From PFJX01 sp031426735 (lineage in GTDB: Bacteria; Pseudomonadota; Gammaproteobacteria; Burkholderiales; Thiobacillaceae), in the NCBI GenBank assembly GCA_031426735.1, contig JASJPK010000048.1, positions 1 through 64,000 on the forward strand: a stretch of 64,000 bases of DNA. The letters are read 5' to 3'. The notes beneath the pieces were generated by a model. The model was not told the DNA's origin. It saw only the letters and a list, made by a program, of their open reading frames with translations, and searched no databases. Positions 39,805-49,083 of the stretch are shown here, in pieces (position 1 is the stretch's first letter; every line of letters starts with the position of its first letter). The position numbers and the translations under genes were made by a program.

Positions 39805-41816
39805 TCGGTCTGGTTCGCATTGTTGCCGTTCTGAAGGCTGTCGAGCCGCGCCACTGGCTCGGCCTGGGCGCCAGCGCGGCGTTGCATCTGGGCGTCTTGC
39901 TGGGTTGGCAGCCGGGTTCGCCGCCGGAGCCGCAACCGATCAGTTTCGAGATTGCGTTGGAACCGCACGACGCCAAAGCGCAGCCGCTCGCAAAAACGAA
40001 GCCGGTCGTCAAGAAATCGTCCAGAAAGCTGGCCAAACAGCGCAAAGCGAAAACGCGGAAGCTGGCGGCCAAGGCAAAGCCGAAGCCGGATGTCGTCAAG
40101 CCGGAACCGCATCTGCTCGCTGCGAACTGGCGCGGCGAAAGCCAAGCCCGGCCGGACGCGCCCGCCCTCGCTTTGCCCGACGCGCACGCATTGGGTTTGT
40201 CGGCCGGCCTCCTGGCCGCGACACAAGATGGCGCCCAGAGCGGTGGCAAGCCGAAATTGGCACGGGCGGAACGCGCCGCTGCCGCCAACGCGCCTGCCGC
40301 CGCCGCAAGCGACAGCAGCGCCGGCCTCAGCGAGCCGGGCCTGGCGCAGACCAGCGCCGATAACGCACCGCGCGGCGAAACCGGTTTGGCACTGGCCCAA
40401 GCGACCACGCTCGCGGCCAACCAGGGCGTCAATCCGGGAACTGGCGGCGCTGCTGGCGCCCAAGCCAGCACGACAGCAGCGTCGCTGGCCGGCTCGCCCG
40501 ACTTTGCCGGCGAACGCCAGGGTGGCTTGCTCGCCAGTGCTTCGCCGCAAGCCGCTCTGAACGCGCCACTGGGTGGCGGCGTCCAGGCTGCGACGACATC
40601 CGGCAGCCTCGCTGTCGCGGCCGGCGCCGCAGCGCAAGGTGTACGTTTGACCGCTAGCAGTACGCTGGGTGGCTTGGCCGCGATGCCGGCAGGCGCCGGC
40701 TCGATTGCGGCCGGCCCGGCAACCGCAACGCTGGCGCAAGGCACGCAAGCGCAAACGGTGGCCACGTCGACGGCCGGCGGGAGCGGCGGCGGCGTGCTGG
40801 CGAGCAGTCAGGCCAGCGTAGTGGGCAAGCCGATTCCTGCCGGCGGCCGTACCGGTGCCGCGCCAGCCGGTCTGGTCGAAGCGGGGGTCAGTCGCGGCGG
40901 TCGCGGCCAGGAGGCGAAGGCGAGCCTAGGCGTGGCGACGGTGGCGCCGACCGCATTGATCGGCGCCAGCCGAAATGGCGCCGGCCCGGGTCGCGCCGGC
41001 CAGACTGGTGTGGCAGTCGCGTTGGCGCCGGGCGAACCCGGCAGCAGTCCGCGTTTCGCGGTCACGCTGCAGCAGGTGCTGGCCAATATGCCCGCATCGA
41101 ATCCTTATCTCCCGGCTCGGCCGGGTCGCACCGCCGCCGTGGCGAGCGACGAGCCCAACGCCGGCGCCAGCCGTGCAACGGGCGATGCCGCTACCAGAAT
41201 GGGCGGCGCGGCGACCGCTGCGCGGCGATTCAGCGATGTCGGCAGCGGCGCCAGTGCAGCATCCGGGCAGGCACCGGCGGTGGCGCGCGGCGGCGCCGGC
41301 GTCATCGCCGCGCCCGGACAATACGCTTCCGCTGCCGTGCTCAACGCCGCCCGCGAGTCAGGCCGCGCGCCGGTCGTGTTGCAGGCCACGCGGGTGATTC
41401 CGGTGCAAGTGGTGCGACCGGATAGCGAAATCCAGCGTCTCGATGTGCTGGCACCGTCCAACTACTGTCCATTACCCCTTCCCGGCCACGATCAACCGGA
41501 TAACCGTGCGCCATTGCCAGACCGCAATATCGCGGAACAGCCTGCCTATGCGCTGGATAACCCGCGCATCGACTACCCGGTGCTGGCCAATATTCGCGGC
41601 ATCGAAGGCCGTGTTACGGTGCGGGTGGAAGTGCTGCCGACCGGCAGACCGGGCAAAATGTGGCTGAAACAGAGCAGCGGTTCCGGCATCCTCGACCAGA
41701 ACGCACAAGAACAACTCAAACAATGGCGCTTCGTGCCGGCACGCAAGTACGGTCAGGCCGTATCGGCCTGGATCGACGTGCCGGTGCTGTATCGTTTAAG
41801 CGACGCCAGACCCTGA
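39801..41816 (+). CDS. TonB-like energy transducer with a very long Ala/Gly-rich linker
   Basis: This 671-residue protein has an N-terminal membrane anchor (HWLGLGASAALHLGVLLGW, with the SXXXH-type His), a Lys/Pro-rich stretch (about 60-100) and some 450 residues of Ala/Gly/Ser/Thr low complexity. The C-terminal TonB domain begins at YALDNPRIDYPVLANIRG, with the motif GRVTVRVEVLPTG and KQWRFVPARKYG at the end. Ordinary TonB is 240-280 residues with a Pro-Lys spacer, so the linker is unusually long and of different composition. GTG start overlapping exbD. A Sel1-repeat gene follows. Confidence 0.85.
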   Translation: MIGLVRIVAVLKAVEPRHWLGLGASAALHLGVLLGWQPGSPPEPQPISFEIALEPHDAKAQPLAKTKPVVKKSSRKLAKQRKAKTRKLAAKAKPKPDVVKPEPHLLAANWRGESQARPDAPALALPDAHALGLSAGLLAATQDGAQSGGKPKLARAERAAAANAPAAAASDSSAGLSEPGLAQTSADNAPRGETGLALAQATTLAANQGVNPGTGGAAGAQASTTAASLAGSPDFAGERQGGLLASASPQAALNAPLGGGVQAATTSGSLAVAAGAAAQGVRLTASSTLGGLAAMPAGAGSIAAGPATATLAQGTQAQTVATSTAGGSGGGVLASSQASVVGKPIPAGGRTGAAPAGLVEAGVSRGGRGQEAKASLGVATVAPTALIGASRNGAGPGRAGQTGVAVALAPGEPGSSPRFAVTLQQVLANMPASNPYLPARPGRTAAVASDEPNAGASRATGDAATRMGGAATAARRFSDVGSGASAASGQAPAVARGGAGVIAAPGQYASAAVLNAARESGRAPVVLQATRVIPVQVVRPDSEIQRLDVLAPSNYCPLPLPGHDQPDNRAPLPDRNIAEQPAYALDNPRIDYPVLANIRGIEGRVTVRVEVLPTGRPGKMWLKQSSGSGILDQNAQEQLKQWRFVPARKYGQAVSAWIDVPVLYRLSDARP

Positions 41817-41850
41817 AATTCATTTCGTATCGTTGAAAAAAGGAACCGCC

Positions 41851-43353
41851 ATGAAACTGCGAGCCCTCTCTCTCGTCCTTGCCTTGCATAGCGCGCCGCT
41901 GCTGGCCGCCGGCCCGGTGATGCCGATTCCGGACCCGATCCAGGCCATGCAGATGGCGTTGCGTTATTACCAGATGGCCGCCAATGCCGGCGATGCGGAA
42001 GCGCAAACCAAAATGGGCTGGTTGTTCGAGCAGGGCCTCGGCGTTGGCAAGGACATCGGCGAAGCCGCCAAATGGTACGAACGCGCCGCCTTGCAGAACG
42101 AACCGACCGGCCTCTACAACCTCGGCCTGTTGTTTCTCAAGGGCCAGGGCGTGGCACCGGATGCGGAACGCGCCGCCAAGCTGATGACCGGCGCCGCCGA
42201 ACTCAATATGGCCGCCGCGCAATCGCAACTGGCGCTGATGCATGAAAAAGGTCTGGGCGTGCCGGTCAGTCCGGAACTGGCGGCGTTCTGGACGCGCCGG
42301 GCTGCGGAACTGGGCGACGTGCCGGCGCAGAACAACCTGGGCATCAAGTACGCCTATGGCCAGGGCGTGAAAGCCGATTACGCCGAAGCGGTGAAGTGGT
42401 TCACCAAAGCGGCCGAAGCCGGCAATGCAGAAGCTCAGGGCAATCTCGGTCTGATCTACAAGGACGGCCTCGGCGGCGTGCAGCAGGATTTCCTGACCGC
42501 CGCCAACTGGCTGGCGCTGGCCGGCAGCCAGGGTCATGTCGCCTCGCAAAGCCGTCTGGCCTGGATGTTCGAAAAGGGCCAGGGCGTGCCGAAAAACATG
42601 ACCGAAGCGGCACGCTGGTTCCAGATGGCGGCCGAGGCCGGCGACGCGCCCGCCGCGACCCATCTGGGGTGGCTGCATGAAACAGGTGGGCTGAGCAACC
42701 CCATCGGCAAACCCGATCTGGCCGCTGCTTTGGCTTGGTACCAGCGCGCCGCCGCCGGCAACGATGCCACCGCGCAGAACAACCTGGGCCGCCTCTATCG
42801 CGAAGGCCAGGGCGTTGCCGCCGACGCCGCGCAGGCGCGCGCCTGGTTCCTCAAGGCAGCGGCACAGAACGAACCGCTGGCCTGGTACAACCTGGGCCTG
42901 ATGGCCGAACAAGGCCAAGGCGCCGAGAAGAACGAGGCGGAAGCGCTGGACTGGTATCGCAAGGCCGCCGAGAAGAATGTTGCCGCTGCGCAAAGCCGCC
43001 TAGGCTGGCTGTTGCACAAGGCCGGCAAGGCGGAAGAAGCCTTGAGTTGGCTGACCAAGGCTGCGGAAGCCGGCGATATCGCCGCGCAGAACAACCTCGG
43101 CGTCATTTTCGAGCAGGGCAAAGGCGTCGCCAAAGACCCCGCCGTCGCCGGCAAGTGGTACCGCAAGGCCGCCGAAGCGGGTGACAAGGTCGCCCAGCAC
43201 AACTTGGGCGTGCTTTACCGCGATGGCGTCGGTGTCGAAAAGAACGAAGGCGAAGCCCTGGCCTGGTTCCAGAAATCGGCCGATCAAGGCTATGCCAAGG
43301 CGCAACTCAATCTGGGCCAGTTGTTCGAGAAGCTGGCCGGAGCGAAGAAGTAG
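41851..43353 (+). CDS. Sel1/TPR-like repeat exported protein
   Basis: This 500-residue protein has a signal peptide (LRALSLVLALHSAPLLAAG) and about twelve Sel1-like repeats of 36-38 residues, such as NNLGIKYAYGQGV...YAEAVKWFTKAAEAG and NNLGRLYREGQGV. The repeat array runs almost to the end (about 40-495) with no other domain. Sel1 proteins are protein-interaction scaffolds. The ATG at 41851 has AAAAAGGAACC upstream; a TTG 18 bases earlier is less likely. It is 34 bases downstream of the TonB-like gene, so it is probably part of that operon and might scaffold the ExbBD complex (inference). Confidence 0.9.
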   Translation: MKLRALSLVLALHSAPLLAAGPVMPIPDPIQAMQMALRYYQMAANAGDAEAQTKMGWLFEQGLGVGKDIGEAAKWYERAALQNEPTGLYNLGLLFLKGQGVAPDAERAAKLMTGAAELNMAAAQSQLALMHEKGLGVPVSPELAAFWTRRAAELGDVPAQNNLGIKYAYGQGVKADYAEAVKWFTKAAEAGNAEAQGNLGLIYKDGLGGVQQDFLTAANWLALAGSQGHVASQSRLAWMFEKGQGVPKNMTEAARWFQMAAEAGDAPAATHLGWLHETGGLSNPIGKPDLAAALAWYQRAAAGNDATAQNNLGRLYREGQGVAADAAQARAWFLKAAAQNEPLAWYNLGLMAEQGQGAEKNEAEALDWYRKAAEKNVAAAQSRLGWLLHKAGKAEEALSWLTKAAEAGDIAAQNNLGVIFEQGKGVAKDPAVAGKWYRKAAEAGDKVAQHNLGVLYRDGVGVEKNEGEALAWFQKSADQGYAKAQLNLGQLFEKLAGAKK

Positions 43354-43368
43354 GGGTTGGAAGGCCGC

Positions 43369-43986
43369 TCAGGCGGCAATCTGCCGCAGCAGGTTGGCCA
43401 GCAACGCTTCGCCAGCCTGTTGCACTGAGGCCATGGCGCCCAGATCGCGCAGTTGCGTCACCGCCATGCCGGCATAGCCGCACGGGTTGATGGCCTGGAA
43501 CGGGGAAAGGTCCATGGCCACGTTCAGGCTGAGACCGTGATAGGTGCAGCTGTGTTTGACGCGCAGGCCGAGCGCGGCGATCTTGGCACCGGCGACGTAG
43601 ACGCCGGGGGCGCCGGCCAGGCGCGCAGCCGCGATGCCATGTGCCGCCAGCGTGTCGATGATCGCCTGCTCCATGCGTCGCACCAGTTCCTTGATGCCGT
43701 AGCCGCGTCGTCTCAGGTCTAGCAGCAGGTAGATCACGACCTGGCCGGGGCCGTGGTAGGTGACCTGGCCGCCGCGGTCGATGGGGACGACCGGGATGCC
43801 GATGTCGGCCAGCAGATGTTCGCGTTTGCCGGCCATGCCCAGCGTGAAGACGGGCGGATGTTGCAGCAGCCAGATTTCATCCGGCGTCTCGGCAGTGCGC
43901 GCGGCGGTGAAGTCCTGCATCGCGCGCCAGGTCGGTTCGTATTCGACCAGGCCGAGGTGTTTGACGACCGGCAAGACGCTTGCCAC
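43369..43986 (-). CDS. lipB: octanoyl-[acyl carrier protein]:protein N-octanoyltransferase
   Basis: This 205-residue enzyme moves octanoyl from ACP to lipoyl domains. RGGQVTYHGPGQVVIYLLLDL is the family signature, the catalytic Lys lies in GAKIAALGLRV and the catalytic Cys in INPCGYAGM. The start is GTG at 43986, overlapping the TAG stop of the DUF493 gene by one base (TAGTG). The same frame is open much further upstream (to 44364), but that part is only the antisense-free shadow of DUF493 and the transaminase. lipA is not in the window. Confidence 0.95.
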   Translation of the reverse strand: MASVLPVVKHLGLVEYEPTWRAMQDFTAARTAETPDEIWLLQHPPVFTLGMAGKREHLLADIGIPVVPIDRGGQVTYHGPGQVVIYLLLDLRRRGYGIKELVRRMEQAIIDTLAAHGIAAARLAGAPGVYVAGAKIAALGLRVKHSCTYHGLSLNVAMDLSPFQAINPCGYAGMAVTQLRDLGAMASVQQAGEALLANLLRQIAA

Positions 43987-44261
43987 TACAGCACCACTTT
44001 CACCAGTGGATGCGCGCTCAGCTCGCGGTAAAGGTCGTCCAGTTGCGGTTTCGAGGTGGCGCACACGGTGCAGGTCAGCGACAGGTACTTGCCGCCGGTG
44101 GAGGCGCGCATTTCGACGCAGGCGACATCGAAGTCGGGGGCGTGGCGCAACACAATATCGAGCATGACCTGGGCGAAGCCTTCCTCCGCCAGCCCCATGA
44201 TCTTGATCGGGAAATCGCAGGGAAATTCGAGCAGGGTGTCGTTGTTCGCAACTTCGCTCAT
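43986..44261 (-). CDS. DUF493 (YbeD) family protein
   Basis: This 91-residue protein has LLEFPCDFPIKIMG at the N-terminus, STGGKYLSLTCTVCATSK and the C-terminal YRELSAHPLVKVVL, which are the DUF493/YbeD signatures (an ACT-like fold). The order dac, DUF493, lipB is conserved across beta- and gammaproteobacteria, and a regulatory role in lipoate metabolism has been proposed. Its start overlaps the transaminase stop (ATGA). Confidence 0.92.
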   Translation of the reverse strand: MSEVANNDTLLEFPCDFPIKIMGLAEEGFAQVMLDIVLRHAPDFDVACVEMRASTGGKYLSLTCTVCATSKPQLDDLYRELSAHPLVKVVL

Positions 44262-45121
44262 CGGGCGGCCTTTCCACGCATGACGGTGTGTTTGAAGGTT
44301 TGGTAGCTGGCGTGCAGGCGGCGAAACAGCGGGCCGGGGCGACCGTCGCCGACGACGCGGCCATCGAGGCGGGTAACAGCCAGGATTTCCTTGGTCGAAG
44401 ACGTCAGCCAGATTTCGCCGGCCGAGCGCAGTTCGGTCTCCACGATGGGGCGCACGTCGCAGGGAACGCCCGCCGCCGCCGCCAGTTCGAGCACGACGTC
44501 GTAGGTGATGCCGGGCAGCAGCAGGTTCGATTTGGGCGGTGCAAGCAGTACGCCATCGAGCACGATAAATACGCTGCTGGCGGAACCTTCGATGAGCTGG
44601 CCGTCGCGGATCAGCACCGTCTCGGCGCAGTCGGCATCGACGGAAAGCTGGCGCAGCAATACGTTGGGCAGCAGCGAGGTAACTTTCAGGTCGCAGCGCA
44701 GCCAGCGGTTGTCGCTTGCAGTGATGGCGCTGACGCCGTGCTCGACCGCTTCGGCGGCGGGCGGGCTGAGTTGCAGCGGCAGGATGAACACCGTTGGCCG
44801 CACGCTCTTCGGGAAAGCGTGGTCGCGCGGTCCGACGCCGCGAGTGACCTGCAGGTAGACGCCTTGATCCGGCCATTCCGCGCTGGCGACGATCCGCCCG
44901 ATCAGCGTTTCCCACTCGTCAGCGCGATACGGGTTGTCCAGGCGGATGCCATCCAGACTGGCCTGCAGGCGCGCCAGATGTTCATGTAGACGGAACGGCT
45001 GGCGGTCGTAAACCGGGATGACTTCATAGACGCCGTCGCCGAACAGGAAGCCGCGGTCCATGACCGGCACACACGCTTGTTCCAGCGGGAGAAACTGGCC
45101 GTTGAGGTAGACGGTGGTCAT
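44258..45121 (-). CDS. dat: D-amino acid aminotransferase
   Basis: This 287-residue fold-type IV PLP enzyme makes D-alanine/D-glutamate-type amino acids for the cell wall. Motifs are YLNGQFLPLEQACVPVMDRGF, FGDGVYEVIPVYDRQPF, the PLP lysine in CDLKVTSLLPNVLLRQ, and EGSASSVFIVLDGVLLAPP. D-Ala transaminase fits the first motif and the neighbourhood (a D,D-carboxypeptidase gene directly upstream) better than ilvE-type activity. It ends in a four-base overlap with DUF493. Confidence 0.92.
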   Translation of the reverse strand: MTTVYLNGQFLPLEQACVPVMDRGFLFGDGVYEVIPVYDRQPFRLHEHLARLQASLDGIRLDNPYRADEWETLIGRIVASAEWPDQGVYLQVTRGVGPRDHAFPKSVRPTVFILPLQLSPPAAEAVEHGVSAITASDNRWLRCDLKVTSLLPNVLLRQLSVDADCAETVLIRDGQLIEGSASSVFIVLDGVLLAPPKSNLLLPGITYDVVLELAAAAGVPCDVRPIVETELRSAGEIWLTSSTKEILAVTRLDGRVVGDGRPGPLFRRLHASYQTFKHTVMRGKAAR

Positions 45122-45138
45122 TGCCGGGCGATTAAAGC

Positions 45139-46278
45139 TTATTTCAGCAGCAGCAAAATGTTGTCCCAGCCGCGCCCGAGGATGCCGGCGACCGGGACGC
45201 TTTCCAGCGCCAGCAACGGATAATCGCCGACCGGCTCGGCATCGACGGTGAGGCGCAGCGTACCCAGTTGCTGTCCACGCGCGACCGGCGCCAGCAAAGG
45301 TTGCTGGGTGATCAGCTGTGCTTTGATGCGCTTGCTGGTGCCGCGCGGTACGGTGACGTGGAAGTCATGCGGGAAACCGGCTTTGACCTCGCTGGCGGTG
45401 CCCTTGTAGATACGCAACGCGGATACCGTCTGGTTGGCCGGATAGAGTTTCACCGTCTCGAAGAACTGGAAGCCGTAATTGAGCAGTTTCTGGCTTTCCA
45501 TCGCGCGCGCGGCGTCGGAGTTGGCGCCCAGTACGACCGACAGCAGACGCCGATTTTCGCGTTTGGCCGAGGCGATCAGACAGTAGCCGGCGCTGTCCGT
45601 ATGCCCGGTTTTGACGCCATCGGCGCTGGGGTCCATGAACAGCAGGCGGTTGCGGTTTGGCTGGGTGATGCCGTTGTAGGCGAATTCCTTCATCGAATAG
45701 ATCTTGTAAAACTCGGGGAAGTCGCGGATCAGGGCCGTGCTCAGGCGCGCCAGGTCGCGCGCGGTGGTGACGTGCTGCGGGTGCGGCAGGCCGGTGGCGT
45801 TGAGGTAGTGGGTGCTGGCCATGCCGAGTTTCTTCGCCATGCCGTTCATCATTCCGACGAAGCTTTCTTCGGAACCGGCGATGGCCTCGGCCAGCGTGAT
45901 GCAGGCGTCGTTGCCGGACTGCACGATCATGCCTTTGAGCAGATCGTCGACCACTGCGGGTTTCTTCGGGTCGAGGAACATGCGCGAACCTTCCGCGCGC
46001 CAGGCCTTTTCCGACACCGGCAAGGCCTGGTTCATCGCCAGGCGGCCTTCCTTGATGGCGCTGAAGGCCAGATAAGCGGTCATCAATTTGGTCAGTGAGG
46101 CGGGTTCGATCTTGCCGTCGGGATTCTTCTGGGCCAGCGGCAAGCCACTGGCCGTATCGATCAGCAGCCAGGCACGTGCTTCGATTTGTGGCGCGGGCGG
46201 TACGGGAAGTGCGGCGGTTGCGGCGCCGGCAAATAGGGCAGAACAGGCGAACAGTAGAAAGATACGGAGCAGCGGCAT
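45139..46278 (-). CDS. dacC: D-alanyl-D-alanine carboxypeptidase (PBP5/6 family)
   Basis: This 379-residue periplasmic enzyme trims the terminal D-Ala from peptidoglycan stem peptides. A signal peptide (LRIFLLFACSALFAGAATA) is followed by the three serine-peptidase motifs: SLTK (61-64), SGN near 119 and KTGHTDSAGYC near 222. A C-terminal beta domain (about 280-360) and an amphipathic anchor with ILGRGWDNILLLLK complete it. The symbol dacC is a family-level choice; dacA is equally possible. The ATG at 46278 is taken because the signal peptide begins there; the frame runs upstream to 46344. Confidence 0.92.
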   Translation of the reverse strand: MPLLRIFLLFACSALFAGAATAALPVPPAPQIEARAWLLIDTASGLPLAQKNPDGKIEPASLTKLMTAYLAFSAIKEGRLAMNQALPVSEKAWRAEGSRMFLDPKKPAVVDDLLKGMIVQSGNDACITLAEAIAGSEESFVGMMNGMAKKLGMASTHYLNATGLPHPQHVTTARDLARLSTALIRDFPEFYKIYSMKEFAYNGITQPNRNRLLFMDPSADGVKTGHTDSAGYCLIASAKRENRRLLSVVLGANSDAARAMESQKLLNYGFQFFETVKLYPANQTVSALRIYKGTASEVKAGFPHDFHVTVPRGTSKRIKAQLITQQPLLAPVARGQQLGTLRLTVDAEPVGDYPLLALESVPVAGILGRGWDNILLLLK

Positions 46279-46425
46279 GGGGAAGCAGGTTGGCAAATAA
46301 AAATGTGGAATGAACAGAACCGAAGGATAAGCGAAGTACATCATTCGCCTGCAACGTGCGGTGTTACAGCCGGACGGCTGCGCAGTACGCCGTATGGTCG
46401 GCGTACGCAGCGATTAGTTCCGGAC

Positions 46426-47688
46426 TTAGCGGATGACGCGATACGGCTTGACGCCGAAATCCTGCTGGTAAGCCAGGGCGATGCGCTCGGCATCCGCCGG
46501 CGAGGCGAAGGGGCCGGCCTGGAGTTTGAACAGGGTGCCGACGTTGACCTGATTCAGCCCGGGCAAATTGTTGCCGAAACGCGTTTTCACCCGGCTGGCC
46601 AGCGCTTCTGCGGCATCCGGGCTGGAGACGGCGGCAAGTTGCAGATAGAGGCCGGCAGCCGGGGCGGCGGCGGGTTCCGTGCCGGCGGGGAGGGCGGCTG
46701 CTGCGGTCGCAGCGGGTGCCTCGGCGACGACCTTGAAGGTCTTGATGCCCAGATCCTGCTCGATCAAGGCGGCGGCGCGGTCGGCGGACTCGGCGCTGGC
46801 GAAGGGACCGGCCTGGATTTTATGGAGGCCGTTGCTTTCCAGGCGCATGACACCAGGAAAGTCGCTCGACAGTTTGGCGGTGGCACGCGCCAGCACGCCA
46901 TCGGCGGTGGCCGGGTTGCTGTAGGCGCCGAGTTGCAGGTAGATCGCCTTGCCCGGGCTGGCGGGTATCGGTTCAGCTTGTGCGACCGGCTCGACGCCGG
47001 CGGCGGGGTCTTCCTCGGCCTGGGCGGCGAAAGAGGTCGGCGCACTGTCCGGCGAGACTGACTCGACTTCGACCGAGGTGACGCCTTTCAGGATGTCGAG
47101 TTTGTAGGCGGCGGTGTAGGAGAGGTCGATGATGCGGCCGGGATGGAACGGGCCGCGGTCGTTGACGCGGACCACCACGCTCTTGCCGTTTTCCAGATTG
47201 GTCACGCGCGCATAGCTGGGCAGCGGCAGCGTGGGATGCGCGGCGGACATCGCGTACATGTCGTACGACTCGCCGGTCGAGGTGGCTTTGCCATGGAACT
47301 TGCGGCCATACCAGGAGGCGAGGCCGCGCGATTTGTAGGCGGTAGTGTCGGCGATGGGAATGTAGCGGCGGCCGAGCACCTTGTAGGGATCGTTGGCGTA
47401 ACGGTGCAGGGATTCCCGCTTCGGCACGGCATCGGGAATGGCGGCGAGGTTGTCGGGCGTGTTGGCGCCCGGACCGTCATCCTTGTAATAGCCACCGCCC
47501 TTGTACGGCGGGATCACCGGCTTGCCGGCATCGGCGGTATTGCCGGTAGTGGCGCGTTCGTTCTTGTCGTTATCGGCAGTTTTGCTGCCGACACCCGCGC
47601 AACCGGCCAGGGCCAGGCCGAGTGCCAACACCAGCAAGGTCGGGGCGGCAGGCGGGTTTGTCCTGATGCTGCATTTGAGGCTAGACAT
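46426..47688 (-). CDS. rlpA: septal ring lytic transglycosylase RlpA family lipoprotein
   Basis: This 420-residue lipoprotein has the lipobox LALAGC near 40, the double-psi beta-barrel domain with ASWYGRKFHGKATSTGE and VVRVNDRGPFHPGRIIDLS near 125-205, then two SPOR domains, about 250-325 (IYLQLGAYSNPATADGV) and 345-420 (LYLQLAAVSSPDAAEAL). Most RlpA proteins have one SPOR domain. It cleaves naked glycan strands at the septum. ATG 47688 is chosen because it precedes a short signal; the frame is open to 47733. Confidence 0.93.
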   Translation of the reverse strand: MSSLKCSIRTNPPAAPTLLVLALGLALAGCAGVGSKTADNDKNERATTGNTADAGKPVIPPYKGGGYYKDDGPGANTPDNLAAIPDAVPKRESLHRYANDPYKVLGRRYIPIADTTAYKSRGLASWYGRKFHGKATSTGESYDMYAMSAAHPTLPLPSYARVTNLENGKSVVVRVNDRGPFHPGRIIDLSYTAAYKLDILKGVTSVEVESVSPDSAPTSFAAQAEEDPAAGVEPVAQAEPIPASPGKAIYLQLGAYSNPATADGVLARATAKLSSDFPGVMRLESNGLHKIQAGPFASAESADRAAALIEQDLGIKTFKVVAEAPAATAAAALPAGTEPAAAPAAGLYLQLAAVSSPDAAEALASRVKTRFGNNLPGLNQVNVGTLFKLQAGPFASPADAERIALAYQQDFGVKPYRVIR

Positions 47689-47737
47689 GGCGCGCTCGCT
47701 AATCTTGAGAAACTGCTGTAAGTGTAGATCCATTACA

Positions 47738-48847
47738 CTATGTTTTTACAAGCTTTTTATGCGTTGCGGCACTCATGATGATGCCGAAGCCAGCCATCAC
47801 GGTCAGCATCGAGGTGCCGCCATAGCTGACCAGTGGCAACGGCACGCCGACCACCGGCAGAATGCCGGACACCATGCCCATGTTGACGAAGGCGTACGTG
47901 AAGAAAGTCAGCACGATGGCGCCGGAAAGCAGGCGGCCGAACAGCGAGGTGGCCCCGGCTGCCAGCAGCAGTCCGCGCCAGATGATGGCGGCGTAGAGCA
48001 ACAAGAGAAACAGGTTGCCGATCAGACCGAATTCTTCCGAGAACACCGCGAAGATGAAGTCGGTACTGCGTTCCGGCAAAAAGTCGAGATGGGTCTGCGT
48101 GCCCGCCATCCAGCCCTTGCCGGCGACACCGCCGGAACCGACCGCAATGGTGGCCTGGATGATGTGGTAGCCGGCGCCGAGCGGGTCCGACGCCGGGTCG
48201 ATCAGGGTCAGCACGCGTTGCCGCTGGTAGTCGTGCAACAGGTAGTTCCAGGCCAGCGGCAGCGCTGAACCTGCCGCGATGGCGGCGCCGACGATGACCT
48301 TCCAGGACAGGCCGCCCAGGAACAGCACGTAAAAACCCGAGGCGGTGATCAGCAGCGAGGTGCCCAAGTCGGGCTGTTTGGCGATGAAGCCGACCGGCAG
48401 CGCCAAAAGCAAGGCGGCAATGGCGAAATCGCGGCCGCGCAGGGTTTCCTGTTTGTAATGGAAGTACCAGGCCAGCATCATCGGCACCGCCAGACGCATC
48501 AGTTCGGAAGGTTGAATGCGCGTGATGCCGAGTTCGAGCCAACGCCGCGAGCCGTTCACCACGACGCCGAACAGTGTCACGCCGAGCAACAACAGCACGC
48601 CGACGATGTAGACCGGCAGCGCGAACTGCATCAATCTTTGCGGCGGAATGTGCGAAAGCAGCAGCATCGCGCTGAGCGCGACGCCGATGTTGCTCAGGTG
48701 CGAAAAGAGTCGTTCGTTGTTTTCGCCGCTGGCGCTGAACACGACCGTGGTGCTGACCAGCAGCAGCAGGGCGAGCAAACCCAGGAGCGGGCCATCGAGG
48801 TGGCTGAGCAGGTTGCCGACGGCGCGGCGGAGAAAACGTGGAATCAT
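47738..48847 (-). CDS. rodA: rod-shape-determining SEDS glycosyltransferase RodA
   Basis: This 369-residue polytopic protein has about ten helices and polymerises lipid II with PBP2 in the elongasome. Motifs are QPSELMRLAVPMMLAWYFH, KQPDLGTSLLITASGF with the catalytic Asp, DFIFAVFSEEFGLIGN and PLVSYGGTSMLTVMAGFGI. The start is immediately next to the miniature element at 48848-49082: its ATG lies in the 5-bp target duplication and the element supplies AAGG directly against it, so the natural ribosome spacing inside mrdA has been lost. Confidence 0.97.
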   Translation of the reverse strand: MIPRFLRRAVGNLLSHLDGPLLGLLALLLLVSTTVVFSASGENNERLFSHLSNIGVALSAMLLLSHIPPQRLMQFALPVYIVGVLLLLGVTLFGVVVNGSRRWLELGITRIQPSELMRLAVPMMLAWYFHYKQETLRGRDFAIAALLLALPVGFIAKQPDLGTSLLITASGFYVLFLGGLSWKVIVGAAIAAGSALPLAWNYLLHDYQRQRVLTLIDPASDPLGAGYHIIQATIAVGSGGVAGKGWMAGTQTHLDFLPERSTDFIFAVFSEEFGLIGNLFLLLLYAAIIWRGLLLAAGATSLFGRLLSGAIVLTFFTYAFVNMGMVSGILPVVGVPLPLVSYGGTSMLTVMAGFGIIMSAATHKKLVKT

Positions 48848-49082
48848 CCTTGAAACAGCAGTTGAACCCGCCTGAGGGCGGGGTGGAGAAGTTGGCTGGC
48901 AAGGCGCGACGACGAGTCATGTCGAGGCATGGCGAGGAGGAGCAACGCAGCCAGACGGCTTCTCCACCCCGTCAGCGGGCGGGTAGCGGACTCACCCAAT
49001 TGGTGAGCGTCATCGAAGCTGAAGAGGTCAGATTGCATGCGACCTGACGAGGGATAAGAAGCGGTCAACTGCTGTTTCAAGG
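48848..49082. mobile_element. miniature inverted-repeat element (MITE) in the mrdA-rodA junction
   Basis: This 235-base element is bounded by perfect 18-base terminal inverted repeats CCTTGAAACAGCAGTTGA and flanked by the direct repeat ATCAT (48843-48847 and 49083-49087; ATGAT in gene sense), a 5-bp target duplication. Inner inverted segments (GGGGTGGAGAAG with CTTCTCCACCCC, and GCCC/GGGC blocks near the ends) give a long hairpin. No transposase is encoded; short frames inside look like noise. Removing the element and one ATGAT restores an ATGA overlap of the mrdA stop and rodA start. Confidence 0.88.
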
Positions 49083-49083
49083 A

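Noticed and set aside
48844..49080. 78-residue frame within the mrdA-rodA element
   Set aside because: It is composed of the inverted repeats, has no ribosome site and no resemblance to a transposase. The element is treated as non-coding.
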